NCBI RefSeq assembly: GCF_001244995.1
Contig: NZ_LN869529.1
Location: 1,630,957 to 1,694,956, forward strand
Length of the DNA: 64,000 nucleotides
Source: Intestinimonas massiliensis (ex Afouda et al. 2020)
GTDB lineage: Bacteria > Bacillota > Clostridia > Oscillospirales > Oscillospiraceae
Reading direction: 5' to 3'
Shown here: positions 1-8,612 of the stretch, in pieces
How the letters are laid out: the number at the start of each line of letters is the position of its first letter
How positions within the stretch are numbered: the stretch's first letter is position 1
Notes under the pieces: generated by a model
Told to the model about the DNA's origin: nothing
Seen by the model: the letters and a program-made list of their open reading frames with translations, nothing else
The model's database searches: none
Made by a program: the position numbers and the translations under genes

Positions 1-1
1 G

Positions 2-271
2 GAGGGCAAGGTAAAGAAGCTGATCCCTGCTGTGGAGCAGATCACCTTTTCCGGCCAGTACGCCGTAGAGAAGGGCCAGCCGGTACTTTACATCACCGAG
101 CGGGCGGTCTTTGAACTGACCTGGGAGGGCGTGGTGCTCAAGGAAATCGCCCCCGGCGTGGACCTGCGGCGGGACATCCTGGAGCAGATGGATTTTGAGC
201 CCATTGTAAATTATGTGGAGCTCATGGACGAGCGTATCTTCCGGGATGCGCCCATGGGGCTGACCTTCTAA
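2..271 (+). CDS. Family I acyl-CoA:acetate/3-ketoacid CoA-transferase, C-terminal end (5' truncated by window edge)
   Basis: The reading frame is open from the first bases and ends in TAA at 269-271, so only about 89 C-terminal residues are visible. The segment TERAVFELTWEGVVLKEIAPG followed by DLRRDILEQMDF is typical of the C-terminus of propionate/acetate CoA-transferases, which move CoA between short-chain acyl-CoA and free acids. The catalytic Glu lies upstream and cannot be checked. A GntP-type permease and a MaoC hydratase follow on the same strand, suggesting that the enzyme activates an imported hydroxy acid. A GTG at 32 is only an internal codon, not a convincing start. Confidence 0.82.
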   Translation, partial: EGKVKKLIPAVEQITFSGQYAVEKGQPVLYITERAVFELTWEGVVLKEIAPGVDLRRDILEQMDFEPIVNYVELMDERIFRDAPMGLTF

Positions 272-348
272 ACTGGCAAACCGGAGAGAGTACCCGCGTA
301 GCCGCCAGGGGGCCTGCGCGGGAATAAAGAAATAGGAGGAACGTACTT

Positions 349-1692
349 ATGGCATTATCTCTGTTTGGTATTATTTTGGGCTTGGTCCTGCTGATGTTCC
401 TGGCCTATAAGGGCTGTTCCATCATCTGGGTCGCCCCTGTCTGCGCCGTGGTGGTGGCCGTTCTGGGCGGTTACAGCATTCTGGACGCCTATATCGGCGA
501 CTATATGGCCGGCATGGCCAACTATGTGCTTCAGTGGTTCCCCGCCTTCTTCCTGGGCGCGGTCTACGGCAAGCTGATGGACATGACCGGCTCCGCCCGG
601 AGCCTGGCCGACGCCATTGTACGGCTCATCGGGCCCAAGTTCGCCGTGGCCGCCGTTGTCATTCCCTGCCTGCTGATGACCTATGGCGGCATCTCTCTGT
701 TCGTGGTGGTCTTTGTTATCTATCCCATGGGCTACGCCATCTATCGGGCCGCCGATCTGCCCCGCACCCTGCTGCCCGGCGCCATCGCTACCGGCGCCTT
801 CGGCATCACCATGACCGCCGTCCCCGGTACGCCCCAGATTCAGAACATGATCCCCACTACTTACTACGGCACCACCCCCATGGCCGCTCCGCTGATGTCC
901 ATCGTGGCCTGCATCGTGATGTTCGTTCCCGCCTACATATATCTGGAGTGGCGGGTCCGCCAGTGCCGGAAGAAGGGGCTCCACTTTACGCCCGACCCCA
1001 AGCACGTGGAGGTGGACCACAGCGCCAAGAACCTGCCCTCCTGGCACTGGCTGGCCGGTATCGTTCCTCTGATCGTCGTGGTCCTCATGCTCAACCTGTT
1101 CCCCAAGCTTCTGCTGAACGCCACCGGCATTAATCTGGCCTCCAACTATTCCATCGTGATCGCCCTGGTCTGCGGCATCATCATTTGTTGCCTGATGAAC
1201 CTGAATCAGGTCAAAACGCTCATTCCCGCCATCAATGATGGCGCCAACGGCTCCATGGGCGCCATCATGAACACCGCCTGCGCCGTGGGCTTCGGCTCTG
1301 TGGTCAAGGTCATGTCGGGCTTTGAACTGCTCAAAAACGCCATGCTGAATATGCCCGGCTCCATTCTCTTTTCCGAGGCCGTGGCTGTCAACGTGCTGGC
1401 CGGCGCCACCGGCTCCGCCTCCGGCGGCATGTCCATCGCTCTGGAGGCCCTGGCCCCCCGCTATCTGGAGATCGCCCATTCCATCGGCCTAAACCCGGAG
1501 CTTCTGCACCGCATCGCTTCCATCTCCTCCGGCGGTCTGGACACCCTGCCCCACAACGGCGCGGTCCTGACCCTGCTGGCCGTGTCCAACTGCACCCACA
1601 AGGAATCCTATATCGACATCTGCGTCACCACCTGTATTATCCCGGTAATCGCCTCCCTGCTGCTGGCCCTGGTCTGGGGCGTGTTCCTGTAA
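349..1692 (+). CDS. GntP-family permease (hydroxy-acid/gluconate-type H+ symporter)
   Basis: This 447-residue, highly hydrophobic protein has about a dozen predicted membrane segments and the usual length of GntP-family carriers. Family signatures include the early Gly-rich membrane segments, the conserved PGTPQIQN stretch near residue 165 and a Gly/Ser-rich late segment near residue 350. The start has an AGGAGG site at 335-340. GntP members transport gluconate or short hydroxy acids; some are annotated as D-beta-hydroxybutyrate permeases. Flanking CoA-transferase and MaoC hydratase genes favour a short (R)-hydroxy acid over a sugar acid, but this is inferred from context. The long minus-strand open frame across the gene is a GC artefact. 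Confidence 0.85.
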   Translation: MALSLFGIILGLVLLMFLAYKGCSIIWVAPVCAVVVAVLGGYSILDAYIGDYMAGMANYVLQWFPAFFLGAVYGKLMDMTGSARSLADAIVRLIGPKFAVAAVVIPCLLMTYGGISLFVVVFVIYPMGYAIYRAADLPRTLLPGAIATGAFGITMTAVPGTPQIQNMIPTTYYGTTPMAAPLMSIVACIVMFVPAYIYLEWRVRQCRKKGLHFTPDPKHVEVDHSAKNLPSWHWLAGIVPLIVVVLMLNLFPKLLLNATGINLASNYSIVIALVCGIIICCLMNLNQVKTLIPAINDGANGSMGAIMNTACAVGFGSVVKVMSGFELLKNAMLNMPGSILFSEAVAVNVLAGATGSASGGMSIALEALAPRYLEIAHSIGLNPELLHRIASISSGGLDTLPHNGAVLTLLAVSNCTHKESYIDICVTTCIIPVIASLLLALVWGVFL

Positions 1693-1729
1693 GCCCGTCC
1701 GGGACCATAAAGTTCCCCCTTGCTTGGCT

Positions 1730-1755
1730 GGGCGGACCAACTCCCCGGTCCGCCC
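1730..1755 (+). terminator. Hairpin between permease and MaoC gene
   Basis: A 9-bp perfect stem (GGGCGGACC / GGTCCGCCC) with an 8-nt loop lies 38 bases after the permease stop. No U-run follows, so it may be a weak or Rho-assisted terminator, or a stabilising/processing hairpin that uncouples the MaoC gene from the permease. Confidence 0.4.
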
Positions 1756-1848
1756 GCCACATATCAATGTATCTTCTCTTTTTATACAAGCTCTCCCTTT
1801 TCCCATATTCCCTTTTCCCACACAACTCAATAAGAAAGGAGGTTTTCT

Positions 1849-2259
1849 ATGACCATTCATGAGTTGAGGGTCGGTGAGAGCGCCAGCCGCTCCAAGACCA
1901 TCACTGAGACCGATGTCTACCTCTTCGCCGGCATCACCGGCGACCTGAACCCCGCCCACGTCAACGAGCAGACTGCCAGCCTGACTCCCTTCGGCGGCCG
2001 CATCGCCCATGGCATTTTGTCCGCCGGACTGATTTCCGCCGTTCTGGGCATGCAGTTCCCCGGCCCCGGCACCATCTACCTGGGCCAGGAGCTGAAGTTC
2101 ACCAAGCCCGTCCGTTTTGGCGACACTGTCACCGCCACCTGCACGGTGTCCGAACTTCTCCCCGAAAAGAACATCGCCAAGCTGGATACTATTTGCACCA
2201 ACCAGCGGGGCGAGGTCGTAGTCAAGGGCATGGCCACCGTCATGCCGCCCAAAGATTGA
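1849..2259 (+). CDS. MaoC-like (R)-specific enoyl-CoA hydratase
   Basis: This 136-residue hot-dog-fold protein has the size of the PhaJ/MaoC single-domain hydratases. The motif FAGITGDLNPAHVNE followed by FGGRIAHG carries the Asp and His expected for catalysis in (R)-specific hydratases, which interconvert (R)-3-hydroxyacyl-CoA and trans-2-enoyl-CoA. A strong AGAAAGGAGG site lies just before the ATG. The gene is separated from the permease by 156 bases with a hairpin and ends at a strong terminator. With the upstream permease and CoA-transferase it could complete conversion of (R)-3-hydroxybutyrate to crotonyl-CoA; that pathway is an inference. Confidence 0.88.
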   Translation: MTIHELRVGESASRSKTITETDVYLFAGITGDLNPAHVNEQTASLTPFGGRIAHGILSAGLISAVLGMQFPGPGTIYLGQELKFTKPVRFGDTVTATCTVSELLPEKNIAKLDTICTNQRGEVVVKGMATVMPPKD

Positions 2260-2272
2260 TTTCCCCTCCGCA

Positions 2273-2323
2273 AATGAGCCATCCGGGCGAGACCTTCTCA
2301 GGTCCCGCCCGGATGGCTCATTT
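2273..2323 (+). terminator. Rho-independent terminator after MaoC gene
   Basis: A long inverted repeat (arms from AATGAGCCATCCGGGCG and its complement, one mismatch, loop of about 6 nt) is followed by TTTATT. It lies 14 bases after the MaoC stop. Confidence 0.8.
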
Positions 2324-2365
2324 ATTCCCGCCGTCTCAGCCGTTAAAAATGCCGCCCCTTATATC

Positions 2366-2410
2366 ATAAAAAAGGCGTCCGGGCCGCCAGCGGCCGGACG
2401 TCCTTTTTCC
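2366..2410 (-). terminator. Terminator of the DeoR-family gene
   Basis: On the minus strand a GC-rich stem (GGACGTCCGGCCG / CGGCCCGGACGCC) is followed by a run of six T. It starts about 10 bases after the DeoR-gene stop, and the plus-strand side is also flanked by T, so it may work in both directions. Confidence 0.75.
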
Positions 2411-2419
2411 ATTCTGTCG

Positions 2420-3169
2420 TCACACCGTAAGTACGTTGACCCCCGCCCTCTCCAGCATATGCTGGTCGGCCGGCTTGATGTCGGTGTCGGTAATGAGGGT
2501 ATGCAGGTGGTCCAGGGGGAACACCGACGCTACCGCGCTGCCGCCGATCTTGTCGGAGGTGGTCAGCACGATCATCTTGCCGGCCGATTCGGACATGGAG
2601 CGCACCACCTCCGCCCGGAACAGGTTGATGGTGGACACGCCCTTCTCTTCGCTGATGGCATCGGCGCCGATGAAACACTTGTCCACCGAGAACTGGCTCA
2701 GGCCCAGCTTGGTGAGCGGCCCCACATTGGCCTCGGCGTCGTGCTGGAAGGAGCCGCCCAGCAGCACCACATCCAGCGAGGAGCAGGCCCGCACGAAGTT
2801 GCACAGGAACACGGAGTTGGTAATGATGGTGATGCCCCGCTTGGTGGCCAGCTCCCGGGCCAGCAGGGAGCAGGTGGAGCCCGTCTCGATGATGATGGTC
2901 TCCCCGTCGCTGACCAGACCGGCCGCCCGCTGGACGATGCGCTGCTTTTTCTCATAATTGTTCCACATGCGGGTGGAGGTATCATAGCCGTTGTCCACCG
3001 CCACCGCCCCGCCGTGGGTCCGCTTCAGGACGCCCTGGTCCTCCAGCTTTTTCAGATCCTGCCGCACCGTCACCAGGGAGACGCCAAATTCCGCGGTGAG
3101 CTCGCTGACGCTGACCTTCTCCTGGCTCTGAAGCAGGGAGATGATCCGCAATTGTCTCTCATTAAACAC
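2420..3169 (-). CDS. DeoR-family transcriptional regulator
   Basis: The 249-residue protein has an N-terminal DeoR winged helix (ERQLRIISLL, then TVRQDLKKLEDQG and RTHGGA at residues 3-55). The C-terminal DeoRC sugar-phosphate sensor domain follows, with the GGSF and IGAD segments. I chose the GTG at 3169 because GGAGG lies 8 bases upstream and the family motif starts at once; the longer open frame to 3316 would add about 49 unconserved residues. It is divergent from the split transketolase, which it may regulate in response to a sugar phosphate. A minus-strand promoter at 3233-3261 fits. Confidence 0.9.
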   Translation of the reverse strand: MFNERQLRIISLLQSQEKVSVSELTAEFGVSLVTVRQDLKKLEDQGVLKRTHGGAVAVDNGYDTSTRMWNNYEKKQRIVQRAAGLVSDGETIIIETGSTCSLLARELATKRGITIITNSVFLCNFVRACSSLDVVLLGGSFQHDAEANVGPLTKLGLSQFSVDKCFIGADAISEEKGVSTINLFRAEVVRSMSESAGKMIVLTTSDKIGGSAVASVFPLDHLHTLITDTDIKPADQHMLERAGVNVLTV

Positions 3170-3232
3170 TTTGAATGCCTCCAAGCTGTCGTTACGCGCT
3201 GATCGGATTTTCGTTGCAAAGCTGTTCTTTAT

Positions 3233-3261
3233 ATAATAGCCTATTTTTCCGAAAAGTGCAA
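3233..3261 (-). promoter_or_regulatory. Probable promoter of the DeoR-family gene
   Basis: On the minus strand TTGCAC (3261-3256) and TATTAT (3238-3233) are separated by 17 bases, upstream of the chosen GTG start. Confidence 0.6.
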
Positions 3262-3316
3262 GAAGGAATCTGAGCAAGTTCAAGAACCCCCTCCTTTTCC
3301 GGCAGAAAGAAGGCAC

Positions 3317-3345
3317 TTGCGCCCGCCGCGCCCTTGTACTATACT
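3317..3345 (+). promoter_or_regulatory. Probable promoter of the transketolase operon
   Basis: TTGCGC (3317-3322) and TATACT (3340-3345) are separated by 17 bases, about 48 bases before the transketolase start. The -10 box matches well and the -35 box moderately, compatible with activator or repressor control by the adjacent DeoR protein. Confidence 0.55.
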
Positions 3346-3392
3346 AATAACACTGCATTTTTACCCACGATCGACATGAAAGGGTGATCCTG

Positions 3393-4238
3393 TTGGAACA
3401 ATCGCGCATCCGTGAGCTGGAGGTCCTGGCGGCCAGGGCCAGGCTTCTGGCGGTTGACATGGTGCACACGGCCAATTCCGGCCACATCGGCGGCTCGCTG
3501 TCCGCCATGGACCTGCTGACCGTGCTGTACTTCCACACCATGCGGGTGGACCCCGCCCATCCCCACGACCCCGACCGGGACCGTTTTGTCCTGTCCAAAG
3601 GCCACTGCACCCCCGCCCTGTACCCCATTCTCTCCCTGCGGGGCTTCTTCCCCCAGGAGGAGCTGAAGCTCTTCCGTTCCATCGAAGGCCACCTGTCCGG
3701 CCACGCCGAGATGCGTCACGTCAAGGGCGTGGACATGTCCACCGGCTCGCTGGGCCAGGGGCTGTCCGCCGCCGTGGGCATGGCCCTGGCGGGCAGGCTG
3801 GACGGCCGGGACTACCGGGTCTATGCCCTGCTGGGCGACGGCGAGCTGGCCGAGGGCCAGGTGTGGGAGGCCGCCATGTCTGCGGCCAAGTACAAGCTGG
3901 ACAACCTGTGCGCCTTCGTGGATCTGAACGGTCTGCAGATCGACGGTAAGACCGCCGACGTGATGCCCACCGCTCCGGTGGACAAAAAGTTTGAGGCCTT
4001 CAACTGGAACGTGCTGACGGTGGACGGCCACGACTGCGCCGCCGTGGCCGACGCGCTGGAGCAGGCCAAGGCCGCCCAGGGCAGGCCCACCGTCATCCTG
4101 GCCCGCACCGTGAAGGGTAAGGGCGTCTCCTTTATGGAGAACAACGCCGGCTGGCACGGCAAGGCTCCCAACGATGAGCAGTACGAGCAGGCCATAGCCG
4201 AGCTGAGGGCCGCTCTGGCCCAACTGGAGGTGAACTGA
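3393..4238 (+). CDS. Transketolase, N-terminal (thiamine pyrophosphate-binding) subunit
   Basis: This is the N-terminal half of a split transketolase (281 residues). Visible family features are the GHIGGSLS segment near residue 30, the SKGHCTPALY segment, and the ThDP/metal motif with LLGDGELAEGQVWEA near residues 147-161 followed by the Asn of DLNGLQ. The enzyme transfers two-carbon units between ketose and aldose phosphates. A TTG start at 3393 is preferred because AAAGGGTGAT lies at the right distance; a GTG at 3384 would overlap that site. The C-terminal subunit starts one base after the stop, as usual for split transketolases. The upstream DeoR gene suggests specialised sugar use rather than housekeeping. 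Confidence 0.92.
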   Translation: MEQSRIRELEVLAARARLLAVDMVHTANSGHIGGSLSAMDLLTVLYFHTMRVDPAHPHDPDRDRFVLSKGHCTPALYPILSLRGFFPQEELKLFRSIEGHLSGHAEMRHVKGVDMSTGSLGQGLSAAVGMALAGRLDGRDYRVYALLGDGELAEGQVWEAAMSAAKYKLDNLCAFVDLNGLQIDGKTADVMPTAPVDKKFEAFNWNVLTVDGHDCAAVADALEQAKAAQGRPTVILARTVKGKGVSFMENNAGWHGKAPNDEQYEQAIAELRAALAQLEVN

Positions 4239-4239
4239 C

Positions 4240-5187
4240 ATGGCAGAGAAGATCGCAACGAGAGCCGCCTACGGCGAGGCCCTGGCCGCCCTGGGGGAGC
4301 ACTATCCCCAGTTGGTGGTGCTGGACGCCGACCTGTCCGGCTCCACCATGAGTAAGAAGTTCGCCGATAAGTACCCGGAGCGCTTTTTCAACATGGGCAT
4401 TGCCGAGGCCAACATGACCACCGTGGCCGCCGGCCTGTCCACCTGCGGCAAGAAGGTGTTCACCAATACCTTTGCCATGTTCGCCGCCGGCCGGGCCTTT
4501 GAACAGGTCCGCAACTCCATCGCCTATCCCCACCTGAATGTGACGGTGGTGGGCTCCCACGGCGGCCTGTCCGTAGGCGAGGACGGAGCCACCCACCAGT
4601 GCTGCGAGGACTACGCCCTCATGCGCAGCCTGCCCGGGATGCTGGTGCTCTCCCCCTGCGACGCTCCCGAGATGCGCCGGGCCGTCCAGGCCCTGCTGGA
4701 CTACGAGGGTCCCGCCTACCTGCGCCTGGGCCGCCTGGCGGTGGAGTCGGTTACCGACGGAGCGCCCGGCTACCGCTTCGAGCTGGGCAAGGGCGCCGTG
4801 CTGCGGGACGGCGGCGACGTCACCGTCATCGCCGCCGGTATGATGGTCCAGATGGCCCTGAAGGCAGCCGAGGCCCTCCAGGCCGAGGGCGTGTCGGTCC
4901 GAGTGGTGGATATGCACACCATCAAGCCCCTGGATGAGGCGCTGGTGCTGCGCTGCGCCCGGGAGACCGGCTGCATCGTCACCACCGAGGAGCACAACAT
5001 CATCGGCGGCCTGGGCGAGGCGGTGGCCGCCTGTGTGTCCGCCGGCTGCCCCGTACCCGTGGTGCGCCACGGCGTGGAGGACGTGTTCGGCCGCTCCGGC
5101 AAGGCCGAGCGGGTGCTGGAGCACTTCGGCCTGAGCCCGGAGGGCATCGCCGCCAAGGTCCGCCAGGCCCTGGAGCTCAAAAAATAA
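4240..5187 (+). CDS. Transketolase, C-terminal (pyrimidine-binding and C-terminal domain) subunit
   Basis: The 315-residue second half of the split transketolase. The pyrimidine-binding domain carries the segment RFFNMGIAEANM (residues 47-58), which contains the Glu that activates thiamine diphosphate, and GGLSVGEDGATHQ. The C-terminal transketolase domain follows from about residue 190. The ATG lies one base after the stop of the N-terminal subunit, so translation is probably coupled and the products form one heteromeric enzyme. Length and motifs are normal and there is no sign of damage. Confidence 0.92.
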   Translation: MAEKIATRAAYGEALAALGEHYPQLVVLDADLSGSTMSKKFADKYPERFFNMGIAEANMTTVAAGLSTCGKKVFTNTFAMFAAGRAFEQVRNSIAYPHLNVTVVGSHGGLSVGEDGATHQCCEDYALMRSLPGMLVLSPCDAPEMRRAVQALLDYEGPAYLRLGRLAVESVTDGAPGYRFELGKGAVLRDGGDVTVIAAGMMVQMALKAAEALQAEGVSVRVVDMHTIKPLDEALVLRCARETGCIVTTEEHNIIGGLGEAVAACVSAGCPVPVVRHGVEDVFGRSGKAERVLEHFGLSPEGIAAKVRQALELKK

Positions 5188-5248
5188 AAAATCATGTGCG
5201 GCAGGCAAATGCCATCCCTGCATTTGAAACCTGAGAGGCAGTCACAGC

Positions 5249-5985
5249 ATGCAGCAGACTTTACAGCGCGTTGGATTCCTGGCGCTGTCGGCCATCCTTC
5301 TCGCGTGGGTGATACAGGCCGGACCCACGGACCGGTCTTCTTCGCCAGTTGCGGATCGGGTCGCGCCCGTAGAATATGCTCAGGGCAAAGGACTGAGTCC
5401 GGTCCCCTCCCAAACGGCAGGCCAGGACGCCCCGATTGTGTCCTGGGCGGACGCATCCTTGTGGTATTCCATGGAGGATGGACTGCGCCGGGGCGACGTC
5501 TTATCCTCCTATGGCTTTGACGGCGCGGCGCCCTGCTTCCTCTACTGCAATGCCGCACAGCAGACGCAGTTGGAGCTCTATTTTGATGGAGAGACCGGGA
5601 CAGGTTGCGGTTTCCGCTATGACTGGGACGGGCAGGCAGAACAGCCACAAATCTATGGGTTTGGCTTCCATATGGTGGAGACCTCCTCCGAATGGGACGT
5701 ATGGGGAAATACCGAACCCTATTCCATGCAATCCGTCTGGGGGACGGATGGATCGGCATTTGTCTCCCATTATCAGGAATCTATGACCTATGCCAGTAGC
5801 GGCAAGCCGGAGTGGTCCAATCCACCGGCGTGTCGGAGGGAATTCCTCCGGAGCAGGTCCCGGTAGACGTCCTGACGATCACATTTGCCTATCGGGAGGA
5901 CGACAGCCCCCAGCCTGCCTATTGTCTCGTTCTGGACTGCGGCCTGGGTCTCTGCCTGCCGACAATGATTTCCTATTCCATTTAA
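5249..5985 (+). pseudogene. Frameshifted secreted protein of unknown function
   Basis: The frame from 5249 begins with a signal-peptide-like stretch (FLALSAILLAWVIQAG) and runs 205 residues to a TAG at 5866. Its last 13 or so residues look unnatural (Arg-rich). From about 5811 another frame gives a plausible continuation, VVQSTGVSEGIPPEQVPVDV and then a beta-strand-like stretch, to TAA at 5985. A one-base change near 5798-5815 would restore a secreted protein of about 245 residues. I do not recognise the family. It lies between transketolase and lipoate ligase with no clear functional link. It could be a real pseudogene or a sequencing error. Confidence 0.6.
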
Positions 5986-6016
5986 AATCTGTATTTATAT
6001 GACAGAGAGGTACCGT

Positions 6017-7006
6017 ATGGTCTATCTGGAATCCCCCTCCACCGATCCCTATTTTAACCTGGCGCTGGAGCAGTACGTCTTCGACTGCCTGCCCCGGGAC
6101 CGGGAATATTTCATGCTCTGGCAGAACGACAACACCATCGTGGTGGGCAAGCACCAGAACACGGCCGAGGAGATCAACGCCGACTTCGTCCGGACGCACG
6201 GCATCCGGGTGGTCCGGCGGCTGTCCGGCGGCGGCGCGGTGTACCACGATCTGGGCAACCTGAACTTCACCTTCGTCATGGACGCCGGGGCCGACAGCGC
6301 TCTGGATCTGCATCTGTTCTGCCGGCCGGTGGCCCGCGCCCTGCAAAAGCTGGGGGTGGACGCCCAGGTCAACGGCCGCAACGACATCACCATCGACGGC
6401 CAGAAGTTCTCCGGCAACGCCCAGTACCGCAAACAGGGCCGCATCATGCACCACGGCACCCTGATGTTCGACTCCGACCTCTCCGTGGTGGCCCAAGCCC
6501 TGCAGGTCTCCCAGGACAAGATCGAGTCCAAGGGGATTCCTTCGGTGCGCAGCCGGGTCACCACCATCCGTCCCTATCTCCGGCAGGACGTGTCCCTGGA
6601 GCAGTTCAAAGCCCTGCTGCTGGAGGCCATGTTCGAAGGGACGCCCATGGAGCCCTATTCGCTCACCACACAGGACCTGGCCGCCGTCCAGGCGCTGCGG
6701 GACAGCCGCTACGCCACCTGGGAGTGGAACTACGGCGCCTCCCCCAAGTGGTCGGTGCGTAAGCGCCGCCGGGTGGAGGGCGTGGGCGTCATCGAGGTCT
6801 TTCTGGTGGTGGAGCAGGGGCGCATTGCCGCCGCCGACTTCCGCGGCGATTACTTCTCCGCCGAGGATTCCGGCCCCCTGTCCGCCCGGCTGATGGGCCT
6901 GCCTCTGGAGCCCTCCGCCCTGACCGACGCCCTGCGGGACGTGCCGGTGGACCGGTATTTCACCGGCCTGACCGCCGAAGCCCTGGTCTGTATCCTGACC
7001 CAATGA
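6017..7006 (+). CDS. lplA: Lipoate-protein ligase A
   Basis: This 329-residue protein joins free lipoate through an AMP intermediate to lipoyl domains of 2-oxoacid dehydrogenases or GcvH. Signatures are SPSTDPYFNLALEQYVFD at the N-terminus, NTIVVGKHQN, and the catalytic-loop motif RRLSGGGAVYHDLGNLNF, then the KFSGNAQYR lysine region. A C-terminal LplA accessory domain (about residues 245-329) is present. The ATG at 6017 is preferred to that at 5999 because GAGAGG lies 6-8 bases before it and the family sequence starts there. The gene stands alone and is closed by a strong terminator. Confidence 0.93.
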   Translation: MVYLESPSTDPYFNLALEQYVFDCLPRDREYFMLWQNDNTIVVGKHQNTAEEINADFVRTHGIRVVRRLSGGGAVYHDLGNLNFTFVMDAGADSALDLHLFCRPVARALQKLGVDAQVNGRNDITIDGQKFSGNAQYRKQGRIMHHGTLMFDSDLSVVAQALQVSQDKIESKGIPSVRSRVTTIRPYLRQDVSLEQFKALLLEAMFEGTPMEPYSLTTQDLAAVQALRDSRYATWEWNYGASPKWSVRKRRRVEGVGVIEVFLVVEQGRIAAADFRGDYFSAEDSGPLSARLMGLPLEPSALTDALRDVPVDRYFTGLTAEALVCILTQ

Positions 7007-7018
7007 CCCCTAGACCGG

Positions 7019-7055
7019 CCCCGGCCGCCCCTTTGGGGCGGCCGGGCTCTTTTTT
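7019..7055 (+). terminator. Rho-independent terminator after lplA
   Basis: A GC stem (CCCGGCCGCCCC / GGGGCGGCCGGG) with a tiny loop is followed by CTC and a T-run (TTTTTT), 13 bases after the lplA stop. Confidence 0.88.
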
Positions 7056-7076
7056 CGATTTCTCTCCCTCAAATAG

Positions 7077-7104
7077 TTGCGTATTCACCTATTTGTGCTA
7101 TACT
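7077..7104 (+). promoter_or_regulatory. Promoter of the MATE exporter gene
   Basis: TTGCGT (7077-7082), a 16-base spacer and TATACT (7099-7104). Transcription would start near 7111, which supports a downstream TTG start at 7146 rather than a start at 7113. Confidence 0.6.
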
Positions 7105-7145
7105 ATTGAGTATTGAATCATCCTCATCCGTTGGGAGTGACACCG

Positions 7146-8531
7146 TTGTCCATCTTTCATCCGGCCGAAGACAAATTTACCCAGATGACCCAGACCCCCA
7201 TCCCCAACCTGGTGGCCACGCTGGCTGTCCCCACCATCATCAGCATGCTGGTCACCTCGGTCTACAACATGGCCGATACCTACTTCGTAGGGCAGATCGG
7301 TACCAGCGCCACCGCCGCCGTAGGCGTGGCCCTCCCCCTGATGGCCGTCATCCAGGCCATCGGCTTCACCTTCGGCCAGGGCTCGGGCAACACCGTCTCC
7401 CGCCTGCTGGGCCAGCAGAAGCGGGAGGAGGCCGAGTCCATGATCTCGGTGGCCTTCTTTTCCGCTTTCCTCTGCGGGCTCGTCCTGGGTGTGCTGGGCA
7501 CCGTACTCATCGAACCCATGGTGCACTTTCTGGGCGCCACCGACACCAGCGCCCCCTATACCATCGACTATGTCCACTTTATCCTCATCGGCGCGCCCTT
7601 CATGGTGTCCTCTCTGGTGCTGAACAACCAGTTTCGCTTCCAGGGCAACGCCGTGTTCGGCATGGTGGGCATCTTCTCCGGCGCCATCGTCAACATCGTG
7701 CTGGACCCCATCTTCATCTTCGCGCTGGATCTGGGCACTGGAGGGGCGGCCCTGGCCACCATTCTAAGCCAGTTTCTCAGCTTCTGCCTGCTGGTGGGCG
7801 GCACCTTCCGGGGCACCAACATCCCCCTGTCCTTCCGGCAGTTCCGCCCCTCGCTGGACAAGTATCGCATCATCCTCGCCAACGGCCTGCCTTCTTTCTG
7901 GCGGCAGGCATTGGCCAGCCTGGCCACTATTCTGCTCAACGTGGCGGGGCGCAACTGCGGCGGCGATACCGTAGTAGCCGCCATGAGCATCGTCTCCCGG
8001 GTCACCATGTTCGCCGGCTCGGGCATCATCGGCTTTGGCCAGGGCTACCAGCCGGTGTGCGGCTTTAACTACGGCGCCGGGCTGTACGGCCGGGTACGGG
8101 AAGCCTTCCGCTTTTTCTTCCGGGTGGCTCTCATCGCCGCCCTGGCCCTGTCCATCCTGGGCTTCCTCTTCGCCCCCCAGGTGGTGGCCCTCTTCCGCCG
8201 GGACGACCCGGAGGTCATATGCATCGGCGCGCTGGCCCTCCGGCTCCAGTGCATCACCTTTCCCCTCATGTCCTGGCTCTTTCCCGCCAGCATGACCCTG
8301 CAAACCATCGGCCGCTCCTTCAAGGCCACGGTACTGGCCATGTGCCGCCAGGGGCTCACCTTTGTGCCCCTGATCCTGGTCCTGCCCTATCTGTGGGGGG
8401 TATTCGGCATCCAGGCCAGCCAGCCGCTGGCTGACATTCTCACCTTCGCTGTGGCCCTGCCCATGGGTCTGGGCGTCCTGCGGGAGCTCCGGCTGGCGCA
8501 GGAAGGAGCCGAGGCCCAGGGGACCGCCTGA
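7146..8531 (+). CDS. MATE-family multidrug/Na+ antiporter
   Basis: This protein of about 461 residues has twelve predicted membrane segments. MATE signatures are PTIISMLVTSVYNMADTYFV near the N-terminus, the Gly-rich GFTFGQGSGNTVSRLLG segment, and the mirrored half starting around residue 235 with QPVCGFNYGAG. The family exports cationic drugs and metabolites using Na+ or H+ gradients. TTG at 7146 is chosen because GGGAG lies 8-10 bases upstream and the promoter places the transcript start at about 7111. It is a single-gene unit; the substrate cannot be told from sequence. Confidence 0.9.
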   Translation: MSIFHPAEDKFTQMTQTPIPNLVATLAVPTIISMLVTSVYNMADTYFVGQIGTSATAAVGVALPLMAVIQAIGFTFGQGSGNTVSRLLGQQKREEAESMISVAFFSAFLCGLVLGVLGTVLIEPMVHFLGATDTSAPYTIDYVHFILIGAPFMVSSLVLNNQFRFQGNAVFGMVGIFSGAIVNIVLDPIFIFALDLGTGGAALATILSQFLSFCLLVGGTFRGTNIPLSFRQFRPSLDKYRIILANGLPSFWRQALASLATILLNVAGRNCGGDTVVAAMSIVSRVTMFAGSGIIGFGQGYQPVCGFNYGAGLYGRVREAFRFFFRVALIAALALSILGFLFAPQVVALFRRDDPEVICIGALALRLQCITFPLMSWLFPASMTLQTIGRSFKATVLAMCRQGLTFVPLILVLPYLWGVFGIQASQPLADILTFAVALPMGLGVLRELRLAQEGAEAQGTA

Positions 8532-8612
8532 ATCCTCCGCAAAATTGGAACGGGGCCGCGATAAAACCGCAGCCCCGTTCGTTATCCATACAAAGGGAAG
8601 GACTTCCCTTCT

